Shown here piece after piece: positions 46,150 to 53,592 of a DNA stretch of 64,000 nt. Origin of the DNA: Dechloromonas hankyongensis. Its GTDB lineage: Bacteria > Pseudomonadota > Gammaproteobacteria > Burkholderiales > Rhodocyclaceae. Numbering within the stretch: the stretch's first letter is position 1; the number at the start of each line of letters is the position of its first letter. The position numbers and the translations under genes are program-made. The notes beneath the pieces were generated by a model. That model searched no databases. It saw nothing but the letters and a program-made list of their open reading frames with translations, and was not told the origin of the DNA. Location of the stretch: assembly GCF_022012295.1 (NCBI RefSeq), contig NZ_JAKLTN010000001.1, positions 868,001 to 932,000 on the forward strand, given 5' to 3'.

Positions 46150-47632
46150 TTCCCCGCTCGCCACGTCGGAAACCGAGCGCTCGCTGTTTGGCGAGATCCT
46201 CGACTGGATGCTGGCCCCCTTGCTCTTCGTCTGGCCGTTGAGCATCGCCTTCACGCACTACTTCGCCAACAACGTCGCCAACTACCCGTACGACCAGGCC
46301 TTGCGCGAGCATGTGGCGGCCATCGCCCGTCAGGTCAAGCTGGTCAACGGCAAGCCGCTGCTCTCGTTGCCGGCTTCCGCCCGGGCGCTGTTGCGGGCCG
46401 ACGAAACGGACAGCGTCTATTTCCGCGTCATCACCATGGACGGCAAATTGCTCGCCGGCGACAAGGATCTGCCGCAGATCGCCCTGCCTGTCGACGGTGA
46501 CACCGTGCCCGGCGAAATCTATCTGCGCGATGCCGATTACAAGGGCCAGGACCTCCGCCTCGCCTATACCTACCTGACCGAAGCCGGCATGCCCAAGACG
46601 CAGTGGGTCATCATCGAAGTCGGCGAAACCACCGAAAAGCGCAGCCAGCTGGCCAATAAGATCGTCGCCAGCGTGATCCTGCCACAGTTCATCATCATCC
46701 CGCTCGCGGTCATGCTGGTCTGGTTCGGTCTGTCGCGCGGCTTGCGGCCGCTGACCCGCCTGCGCAAGACCATCGATGCCCGTCAGCCGGACGACCTGTC
46801 GCCGATTGCCACGCGCCGCGTGCCGGAGGAGTTGGAGCCGCTGGTCGAAGCCTTCAACGAAATGCTGGCACGCATGCAGCGCAACGTTGAGGCGCAGCAG
46901 CGTTTCGTCGCCGACGCCGCGCACCAGATGCGCACGCCACTCACCGGTCTGAAAACCCAGGCCCAGTTCGCCATCCGCGAAACCGACCCGGAAGCCCTGC
47001 GCCATGCCTTGCGCCAGATCGCCACCGGCGTCGACCGGGCCGGACGGCTGGTCAATCAACTGCTGACCCTGGCCCGCACCGAAGGCGGGGAGTTGGCGCA
47101 GCGCCGCCACGAAGTGCTCGACTTGGCGGACTTGATGCGCGATGTGGTGACCGACTGGGTGATGATCGCCATCGAAAAGAACATCGATCTCGGTTTCGAG
47201 TCGTCCGGCCCGGCGATGATCACCGGCAACCCCTTCCTGCTTCGTGAGCTGGCCAAGAACCTGCTCGACAACGCCCTGCGCTATACGGCGGAAGGCGGGC
47301 ACGTCACCTGCCGGATCGTCGCCAACCCGGACAGCGTGCTGCTCGAAGTCGAAGACGACGGGGTCGGGATCAGCGAGGAGCATGCCGAACTGGTATTCGA
47401 GCGTTTTTACCGCGTCGATGATGCCGGTACCGAGGGCAGTGGCCTGGGTCTCGCCATCGTCCAGGAAATTGCCATGCAGCACGACTCGCGGGCCAGCCTG
47501 CGCCCCAATCCGACCGGCAAGGGGGCAATCGCCCGCGTCGTGTTTGCCGCCTGGCGCCCGCCGCCGTCACCGCCGCCGCTGCCGGATGATTTTTCCGAAC
47601 TGTATCGCCAGTCGCCGCCGATCGGCACCTGA
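46127..47632 (+). CDS. sensor histidine kinase (TctE-like)
   Basis: About 501 residues from a TTG start at 46127; an ATG at 46085 in the same frame lies deep in the regulator gene. Helix 1 (LAPLLFVWPLSIAFTHYFAN), a periplasmic 2CSK_N-type sensor region (~50-175: DSVYFRVITMDGKLLAGD), helix 2 (PQFIIIPLAVMLVWFGLSRG), a HAMP-like linker, HisKA with FVADAAHQMRTPLTGLKTQA, and a HATPase with NLLDNALRYTAEGG and GSGLGLAIVQEIA. This is the layout of TctE. It has a proline-rich tail (WRPPPSPPPLPDD). It partners the upstream regulator. Confidence 0.88.
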   Translation: MSDPKASNSPLATSETERSLFGEILDWMLAPLLFVWPLSIAFTHYFANNVANYPYDQALREHVAAIARQVKLVNGKPLLSLPASARALLRADETDSVYFRVITMDGKLLAGDKDLPQIALPVDGDTVPGEIYLRDADYKGQDLRLAYTYLTEAGMPKTQWVIIEVGETTEKRSQLANKIVASVILPQFIIIPLAVMLVWFGLSRGLRPLTRLRKTIDARQPDDLSPIATRRVPEELEPLVEAFNEMLARMQRNVEAQQRFVADAAHQMRTPLTGLKTQAQFAIRETDPEALRHALRQIATGVDRAGRLVNQLLTLARTEGGELAQRRHEVLDLADLMRDVVTDWVMIAIEKNIDLGFESSGPAMITGNPFLLRELAKNLLDNALRYTAEGGHVTCRIVANPDSVLLEVEDDGVGISEEHAELVFERFYRVDDAGTEGSGLGLAIVQEIAMQHDSRASLRPNPTGKGAIARVVFAAWRPPPSPPPLPDDFSELYRQSPPIGT

Positions 47633-47670
47633 GCCGTTCGCGGTAGAGTGATGAAATATGGGTCGAAGTG

Positions 47671-47699
47671 TTGCGGAGTCGCCATCTCCCGGCTATAAT
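47671..47699 (+). promoter_or_regulatory. promoter of tRNA-Phe
   Basis: TTGCGG (47671-47676), 17 bases, consensus TATAAT (47694-47699), followed by a GC-rich discriminator (GCGCCC) typical of stable RNA genes under stringent control. The tRNA begins about 12 bases after the -10 box. Confidence 0.85.
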
Positions 47700-47711
47700 G
47701 CGCCCTCTCTT

Positions 47712-47787
47712 GGCCTGGTAGCTCAGTTGGTAGAGCAGCGGATTGAAAATCCGCGTGTCGGTGGTTCGATTCCGCCCCAGGCCACCA
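47712..47787 (+). tRNA. tRNA-Phe (anticodon GAA)
   Basis: 76 bases with a complete cloverleaf: acceptor GGCCTGG/CCAGGCC, D arm GCTCAGTTGGTAGAGC, anticodon stem GCGGA/TCCGC around loop TTGAAAA (anticodon GAA), T arm GGTGGTTCGATTCCGCC, and an encoded 3' ACCA. Confidence 0.97.
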
Positions 47788-47797
47788 AGATTCAAGC

Positions 47798-47834
47798 AAA
47801 AAGCCCGGTTCGAAAGACCGGGCTTTTTGCTTTT
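47798..47834 (+). terminator. intrinsic terminator after tRNA-Phe
   Basis: AAAAGCCCGG, loop TTCGAAAGA, CCGGGCTTTT, then TGCTTTT, directly downstream of the tRNA. Confidence 0.9.
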
Positions 47835-47932
47835 CGACGTCCGCCTCTTCTTCTATATGCCGGATCATGACTGCTGCAACGCTGCGGTAACATTGCATGG
47901 TCATAATGCCGGCTTTCGAACGAGGTGCGATC

Positions 47933-48388
47933 ATGGACTTATTGCTGTGGCGCCATGCCGAGGCGGAGGATGGCGACGACGACCTGAAGCGTCGGCTGAC
48001 CGAACGGGGCGAAAGGCAGGCGCGCGTAATGGGCGAGTGGATACGTAAGCATCAGCCCAAGGATTTGCGGATCATCGTCAGTCCTGCCGTGCGCACCCAA
48101 CAGACGGCGGAAGCGCTGAAACTGCCTTTTGAAACGAACCGTAAGCTCGGGCCGGAAACCTGTGTCTCCGAGCTGATCGCCGCCTCCGGCTGGCCGCATG
48201 CCAAGGGCAGCGTGTTGATCGTCGGACACCAGCCGTCGCTGGGGCGCATGGCATCGCTGCTGCTGGCCGGTCACGAATCGGAATGGAGCATCAAGAAGGG
48301 CGCCTTGTGGTGGCTGAGCAACCGCGTGCGCCGCAACGAGACGCAGACCGTCCTGCGCGCCATGACTCCGGTCGAATTGCTCGACTAG
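47933..48388 (+). CDS. sixA: phosphohistidine phosphatase SixA
   Basis: A 151-residue histidine phosphatase. The catalytic RHAEAED lies at residues 6-12 and the second histidine in VLIVGHQPSLG near residue 98. SixA removes phosphate from histidine in phosphorelay proteins such as HPt domains or NPr. The start MDLLLWRHAE at 47933 has an upstream GAGG; twelve extra codons to 47897 are rejected. Followed by ppk2. Confidence 0.92.
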   Translation: MDLLLWRHAEAEDGDDDLKRRLTERGERQARVMGEWIRKHQPKDLRIIVSPAVRTQQTAEALKLPFETNRKLGPETCVSELIAASGWPHAKGSVLIVGHQPSLGRMASLLLAGHESEWSIKKGALWWLSNRVRRNETQTVLRAMTPVELLD

Positions 48389-48444
48389 ACAAGTACTTCG
48401 CTTCGGCGTGAAATAGCTCCATTGCATCGAACGATGGAGGGAGC

Positions 48445-49563
48445 ATGGCCACCAAAAGAAAAACGAATTCTCCGCAAGCTCAGCCCGCGCAGCTTGTCCT
48501 GGCAAAAACGCCCCGCGAGCGGCGGCGTAGCGTGGCCGCCGGCGATGTGCCACCTGTCCTGACGCCGCCCGCCATCGAAGGTTTTACCATCCATGGTTCG
48601 GTCGATGCGGCTCAGGAATTGCGGCTGGGGGCGATGCGCGACGTCATTTCGGGCATCCCGGCCGAGGAGTCGGTGGCCCTGCTCAAGGGGCTGCTCAAGC
48701 AGCAACGCATGGCGGCCGGGCTGGCAGCGCCCAATCCGGACGACGAGTTGCTGGCTGATTGGCGCGAGGGCGGCTATCCGTACAAGAACCTGATGCAGCG
48801 GCGCAATTACGAGCAGCAAAAATACCGGCTGCAGGTTGAGTTGCTGAAGTTGCAGGCCTGGGTCAAGGAGACCGGGCAGAAGGTGGTCATCCTGTTCGAA
48901 GGTCGCGATGCGGCGGGCAAGGGGGGCACCATCAAGCGCTTTATGGAACACCTGAATCCACGGGGGGCGCGCGTCGTGGCTCTGGAAAAGCCGACCGAGA
49001 CCGAGCGCGGCCAGTGGTATTTCCAGCGTTACGTGCAGCATCTGCCGACCAACGGCGAAATCGTGCTGTTCGACCGTTCCTGGTACAACCGGGCCGGCGT
49101 CGAGCGGGTGATGGGGTTCTGCAGCGATTACGAATATGCGGAGTTCGTCCGCCAGGCACCGGAATTCGAGCGCATGCTGGTCAGGAACGGCACGCACGTC
49201 ATCAAGTTCTGGTTCTCGGTCAGCCGTGAGGAGCAGCGCCGCCGTTTCCGCGAGCGCAAGGTGCATCCGCTCAAGCAGTGGAAGCTGTCGCCGATCGACA
49301 TGGCCTCGCTGGATAAGTGGGACGACTACACCAAGGCCAAGGAGGCGATGTTCTTTCACACCGATACCGCGGACGCGCCGTGGACGGTGATCAAGTCGAA
49401 CTGCAAGAAGCGGGCGCGGCTCAATGCCATGCGCTATGTGCTGCACAAGCTGCCCTACGCCAACAAGGATACGCAGCGCATCGGCAATCTCGATCCGCTC
49501 ATCGTCGGCCGCGCCAACGTGGTCTACGAGCGCGGCGAGCACCAGGGGCTGCCGCTGCTGTGA
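48445..49563 (+). CDS. ppk2: polyphosphate kinase 2 (PPK2)
   Basis: A 372-residue PPK2. Walker A GRDAAGKGGTIKRF lies near residue 154, the Walker B / Asp-Arg motif is VLFDRSWYNRAGVE, and the lid is SREEQRRRFRERK. The N-terminal ~75 residues are an extra, poorly ordered extension. PPK2 uses polyphosphate to phosphorylate nucleoside mono- or diphosphates, or makes polyphosphate from GTP/ATP; which class cannot be told. Convergent with the thioesterase gene with no gap (stop codons touch at TGATCA). Confidence 0.95.
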   Translation: MATKRKTNSPQAQPAQLVLAKTPRERRRSVAAGDVPPVLTPPAIEGFTIHGSVDAAQELRLGAMRDVISGIPAEESVALLKGLLKQQRMAAGLAAPNPDDELLADWREGGYPYKNLMQRRNYEQQKYRLQVELLKLQAWVKETGQKVVILFEGRDAAGKGGTIKRFMEHLNPRGARVVALEKPTETERGQWYFQRYVQHLPTNGEIVLFDRSWYNRAGVERVMGFCSDYEYAEFVRQAPEFERMLVRNGTHVIKFWFSVSREEQRRRFRERKVHPLKQWKLSPIDMASLDKWDDYTKAKEAMFFHTDTADAPWTVIKSNCKKRARLNAMRYVLHKLPYANKDTQRIGNLDPLIVGRANVVYERGEHQGLPLL

Positions 49564-50055
49564 TCAGCTGACGACGTAGGAGGCGCTACCGGTGGCGATG
49601 AGCTGGCCGGTTTCATTCTCCAGCGTCATCTGCACTGAGGCGATACGGCCGCCGAGTCGGGTTACCCGGCCGGTGGCAGTAAATTTTTTGCCTATGCCCT
49701 GGCTCAGGTAATCGGTGCGCAGGTCGATGGTGCCGACGCGCCCAAAGCGGTGGCCGACCTGCTCGGTCGTTTCGCCGTTGAATTTCTCGGCGATTGCGAC
49801 GGTGACGGCCAGGCCGCCGACGGTGTCGAGCACCGTGGCGATCACCCCGCCGTGCAGGCGGCCGTGCAGGAAGTGGCCGATCAGGTCCTTGCGCATGGCA
49901 AAGCTGATCTGCGGGGCGGCCGGATCGAGCGATTCGACCCTGAAGCCGAGCAATTCGTTGAAACAGAGCTTGTGCTCGAAAACGTCGCGCAATGCGGCTT
50001 CGAGGCGGATTTGCTCGTCGGCGGAGCGGCGGGGCAGGGGGGCACTTTGCGTCAT
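49564..50055 (-). CDS. PaaI/YiiD-type thioesterase
   Basis: A 163-residue hotdog-fold protein. The HGRLHGGVIATVLDTVGGLA segment carries the HGG-x4-D active-site motif of acyl-CoA thioesterases. C-terminal strands (TIDLRTDYLSQGIGKKF; ATGSASYVVS) fit the family. The substrate is unknown. Start at ATG 50055 or six codons earlier (50073); neither has a strong ribosome site. Its 5' end lies against the terminator of the pyruvate dehydrogenase operon, so it may be reached by read-through or have its own promoter. Confidence 0.85.
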   Translation of the reverse strand: MTQSAPLPRRSADEQIRLEAALRDVFEHKLCFNELLGFRVESLDPAAPQISFAMRKDLIGHFLHGRLHGGVIATVLDTVGGLAVTVAIAEKFNGETTEQVGHRFGRVGTIDLRTDYLSQGIGKKFTATGRVTRLGGRIASVQMTLENETGQLIATGSASYVVS

Positions 50056-50073
50056 GGTGCCGAGTTTTAACAT

Positions 50074-50105
50074 AAAAAAATGGGCGACGGGGTTAGCCGT
50101 CGCCC
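50074..50105 (-). terminator. intrinsic terminator of the aceE-aceF-lpd operon
   Basis: On the minus strand a 9-base-pair stem GGGCGACGG (50097-50105 strand-reversed) / CCGTCGCCC (50082-50090), a six-base loop, then ATTTTTTTA. It lies 38 bases after the lpd stop and directly abuts the thioesterase start. A second small inverted repeat ACGCTAA-TTGC-TTAGCGT lies at 50113-50130. Confidence 0.85.
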
Positions 50106-50143
50106 AAACCGAACGCTAATTGCTTAGCGTAACGCAGAGGACT

Positions 50144-51919
50144 TTACTTCTTGCGCGGCGGCGGAACGTCCGTGCAAGTGCCGTGGGCGACTTCGGCGGC
50201 CATGCCGACGGTTTCGCCCAGGGTCGGGTGCGGGTGGATGGTCTTGCCGATATCGACGGCATCGCAACCCATTTCGATGGCCAGGCAGACTTCGCCGATC
50301 ATGTCGCCGGCCGACGGGCCGACGATGGCGCCGCCGATGACGCGGTGCGTTTCGGCGTCGAAGATCAGCTTGGTGAAGCCGTAGTCGGCACCGTTGGCGA
50401 TGGCGCGGCCTGAGGCAGCCCACGGGAACTTGGAGGTCTCGACCTTGCGGCCTTCCTTCTTGGCCTGTTCCTCGGTGTAGCCGACCCACGCCACTTCCGG
50501 ATGGGTGTAGGCGACGCCCGGGATGACCTGCGCGTCGAAGGCGGCCTTGTGACCGGCGGCGACTTCGGCGGCAACGTGCGCTTCATGCACCGCCTTGTGG
50601 GCCAGCATCGGATTGCCGACGACGTCGCCGATGGCGAAGATATGCGGCACGTTGGTGCGCATCTGGGCGTCGACCGGAATGAAACCGCGGTCGGTGACGA
50701 CGACGCCCGCCTTGTCGGCGCCGATCTTCTTGCCGTTCGGCGCGCGGCCGGCGGCCTGCAGGATCATGTCGTACTTGACCGGTTCCGGCGACACGCCTTC
50801 GCCTTCGAAGGTCACGTACAGGCCGTCCTCCTTGGCGTCGACGGCGACCGTCTTGGTCTTCAGCATGATCTTGTCGAAGCGGCTGGCGTTCTGCTTTTCC
50901 CAGACCTTGACGGCGTCACGGTCGGGACCCTGCATCAGGCCGTCCATCATTTCCACGACATCGACGCGGGAGCCGAGGGTGGAATAGACGGTGGCCATTT
51001 CCAGGCCGATGATGCCGCCGCCGATGACCAGCATCTTCTCCGGCACGAAGCGCAGTTCAAGCGCACCGGTCGAATCGACGATGCGCGGGTCGCGCGGGAT
51101 GAAGGGCAGATGCACGGCGGCCGAACCGGCGGCGATGATGCACTTCTGGAACTTGATGATCTTCTTGACGCCGGTCTTGTCCTGCGACGTGCCGTCGGTG
51201 ACTTCGACCTCGATGTGATTCGGATCGAGGAAGGAGCCGTAGCCGCGCACGATGTCGACCTTGCGGCCCTTGGCCATGCCGGCCAGACCGCCGGTCAGCT
51301 TGCCGACAACCTTGTCCTTATGGGCGCGCAGCTTGTCGATATCGACCGTCGGGGCGGCAAAAGTGACGCCGAGATCGGCCGCGTGCTGGGCTTCTTCCAT
51401 GACCGCGGCAACATGCAGCAGGGCCTTGGACGGGATGCAGCCGACGTTCAGACAGACGCCGCCCAGCGTTGCGTAACGCTCGACGATGATGGTCTTCATG
51501 CCGAGGTCGGCCGAGCGGAAGGCGGCCGAATAGCCGCCGGGGCCGGCGCCGAGGACGAGCATTTCGCACTCGAGATCGGCCGTGCCGCCGTGGCTGGCCG
51601 CGGTCGGCGCAGCAACCGGGGCAGCCGCCGGAGCGGCGGCGGGAGCGGGGGACGCAGCGGGAGCCGAGGCGGCGGCTGCCGCGCCGGCTTCCACCTTGAT
51701 CAGCACGGCGCCTTCGCTGACGCGGGAGCCGAGCTGGACCAGCACTTCCTTGACCGTGCCTTCGACCGTGCAGGGCACGTCCATGGTGGCCTTGTCCGAT
51801 TCCAGCGTGGCGATCGCGTCATCGATCTTGATGCTATCGCCGACCTTGACGAACAGGTCGATGACCGGCACGTCGGAAAAATCGCCGATATCCGGGACTT
51901 TGACTTCAACGAGACTCAT
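50144..51919 (-). CDS. lpdA: dihydrolipoyl dehydrogenase (E3) with N-terminal lipoyl domain
   Basis: A 591-residue E3. Residues 1-78 are a lipoyl domain (DKA motif in LESDKATMDVP); an Ala/Pro linker (~80-115) leads to the flavoprotein with the FAD motif LVLGAGPGGYSAAF, the redox disulfide GGVCLNVGCIPSKALLH and the NAD motif MLVIGGGIIGLE. The C-terminal dimer domain ends with HAHPTL-type His-Glu (TIHPHPTLGETVGMAAEV). E3 reoxidises the lipoyl groups of PDH. Start 51919 is chosen because AAGGGGAG is correctly spaced for it; ATG 51925 is too close. Confidence 0.96.
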   Translation of the reverse strand: MSLVEVKVPDIGDFSDVPVIDLFVKVGDSIKIDDAIATLESDKATMDVPCTVEGTVKEVLVQLGSRVSEGAVLIKVEAGAAAAASAPAASPAPAAAPAAAPVAAPTAASHGGTADLECEMLVLGAGPGGYSAAFRSADLGMKTIIVERYATLGGVCLNVGCIPSKALLHVAAVMEEAQHAADLGVTFAAPTVDIDKLRAHKDKVVGKLTGGLAGMAKGRKVDIVRGYGSFLDPNHIEVEVTDGTSQDKTGVKKIIKFQKCIIAAGSAAVHLPFIPRDPRIVDSTGALELRFVPEKMLVIGGGIIGLEMATVYSTLGSRVDVVEMMDGLMQGPDRDAVKVWEKQNASRFDKIMLKTKTVAVDAKEDGLYVTFEGEGVSPEPVKYDMILQAAGRAPNGKKIGADKAGVVVTDRGFIPVDAQMRTNVPHIFAIGDVVGNPMLAHKAVHEAHVAAEVAAGHKAAFDAQVIPGVAYTHPEVAWVGYTEEQAKKEGRKVETSKFPWAASGRAIANGADYGFTKLIFDAETHRVIGGAIVGPSAGDMIGEVCLAIEMGCDAVDIGKTIHPHPTLGETVGMAAEVAHGTCTDVPPPRKK

Positions 51920-51931
51920 GGTCATCTCCCC

Positions 51932-53578
51932 TTACAGCGCGACGCGGCGGAAGTCGGCCAGCAGCTGGGCGACATAGACGTTGAAGCGGGTGGCCAGCGC
52001 GCCGTCGATGACGCGGTGGTCGGCGGTCAGCGACATCGGCAGGGTCAGGCGCGGCACGAACTGCTTGCCGTCCCACACCGGCTTCATCGTCGACTTGTTG
52101 ACACCGAGGATGGCCACTTCCGGCGCATTGACGATGGGCGCGAAGTAGGTGCCGCCGATGCCGCCGAGCGAGGAAATGGTGAAGCAGGCGCCGGACATGT
52201 CGGCCGGCTTCAGCTTGCCGTCACGCGCCAGCTTGGCCAGATCGCCGGATTCCTGGGCGATTTCGAAGACCGACTTCTTGTCGGCGTTCTTGATCACCGG
52301 AACGACCAGACCATTCGGGGTGTCGGCCGCGAAACCGATGTTGAAGTACTTCTTCAGCACCAGGTTGTCGCCGTCGAGCGAAGCGTTGAACTCGGGGAAC
52401 TTTTGCAGGGCCTTGACGCAAGCCTTGACTAGGAAAGCCAGCATGGTCAGCTTGGCGCCGCCACCCTTCTCGTTTTCCTTGTTGAGCTGGACGCGGAAGG
52501 CTTCCAGATCGGTGATGTCGGCATCTTCGTGATAGGTCACGGCGGGGATCATCACCCAGTTGCGCGACAGATTCTGGCCGGAAATCTTCTTGATACGCGA
52601 CAACGGCTTGACTTCGATTTCACCGAACTTGCTGAAATCGACCTTCGGCCAGGGCAGCAGATCGAGCACGCCGCCGCCGGTGATGCCGCCGCCAGCCGAG
52701 GCGACCGGGCCCGAAATGGCGCCGGACAGCACGCCCTTGACGTACTTGGTCAGGTCTTCCTTGACGATGCGGCCCTTCGGACCGGTGGCGGCGACCTTGG
52801 AGAGATCGATGCCGAGTTCGCGGGCATAGGCGCGGACCGACGGCGAGGCATGGAGCTTGGCACCGATCGGCAGAGCCGGGGCCAGAGCTGCAGCAGCGGC
52901 GGGCGCGGCAGCCGGAGCAGCAGCGGCAACCGGTGCGGCAGCGGCCGGAGCCGGGGCAGCGGCTTGCGGGGTAGGGGCGGAGGCAGCGGCCGGGGCGGCA
53001 GCGCCGCTTTCGACCTTGATCAGCACCACGCCTTCGCTGACCTTGGAGCCGAGCTGGACCAGCACTTCCTTGACGGTACCGGCAACGGTGCTCGGCACGT
53101 CCATGGTGGCCTTGTCGGATTCCAGGGTGGCAATGGCGTCGTCTACCTTGATGCTGTCGCCGACCTTGACGAACAGGTCGATGACCGGCACGTCGGAGAA
53201 GTCGCCGATATCCGGCACCTTGACCTCGACCACGCCACCACCGGCGGCGGGGGCGGCAGCAGCGGGTGCCGGCGCAGCGGCCGGAGCCGGTGCAGCAGCG
53301 GGAGCGGCGGCTTGCGGGGCCGGGGCGGCTGCAGCCGCGCCGCTCTCGACCTTGATCAGGACGGCACCTTCGCTGACCTTGGAGCCGAGCTGGACGAGGA
53401 CTTCCTTGACCACGCCTTCAACGGTGCTCGGCACGTCCATGGTTGCCTTGTCGGATTCCAGGGTGGCGATGGCATCGTCGATCTTGATGCTGTCGCCGAC
53501 CTTGACGAACAGGTCGATGACCGGCACGTCGGAGAAATCGCCGATATCCGGGACTTTGACTTCGATGATTTGGCTCAT
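51932..53578 (-). CDS. aceF: dihydrolipoyl acetyltransferase (PDH E2)
   Basis: A 548-residue E2 with two lipoyl domains (~1-78 and ~118-195, each with LESDKATMDVP), Ala/Pro/Gly-rich linkers, an E3-binding domain (~250-285: ASPSVRAYARELGIDLSKVA) and the catalytic core (~320-548) ending with the active-site DHRVIDGALATRF. It transfers acetyl from lipoate to CoA. E. coli AceF has three lipoyl domains; here two are on E2 and one on E3. The lipoyl domains are nearly identical to one another. Confidence 0.97.
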   Translation of the reverse strand: MSQIIEVKVPDIGDFSDVPVIDLFVKVGDSIKIDDAIATLESDKATMDVPSTVEGVVKEVLVQLGSKVSEGAVLIKVESGAAAAAPAPQAAAPAAAPAPAAAPAPAAAAPAAGGGVVEVKVPDIGDFSDVPVIDLFVKVGDSIKVDDAIATLESDKATMDVPSTVAGTVKEVLVQLGSKVSEGVVLIKVESGAAAPAAASAPTPQAAAPAPAAAAPVAAAAPAAAPAAAAALAPALPIGAKLHASPSVRAYARELGIDLSKVAATGPKGRIVKEDLTKYVKGVLSGAISGPVASAGGGITGGGVLDLLPWPKVDFSKFGEIEVKPLSRIKKISGQNLSRNWVMIPAVTYHEDADITDLEAFRVQLNKENEKGGGAKLTMLAFLVKACVKALQKFPEFNASLDGDNLVLKKYFNIGFAADTPNGLVVPVIKNADKKSVFEIAQESGDLAKLARDGKLKPADMSGACFTISSLGGIGGTYFAPIVNAPEVAILGVNKSTMKPVWDGKQFVPRLTLPMSLTADHRVIDGALATRFNVYVAQLLADFRRVAL

Positions 53579-53592
53579 GTTCGTCTCCTCCC

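Noticed and set aside
52857..53570. Repeated Ala/Pro/Gly-rich DNA in aceF looking like a tandem repeat array
   Set aside because: These are flexible linkers and duplicated lipoyl domains in a continuous reading frame, not a CRISPR or mobile repeat.
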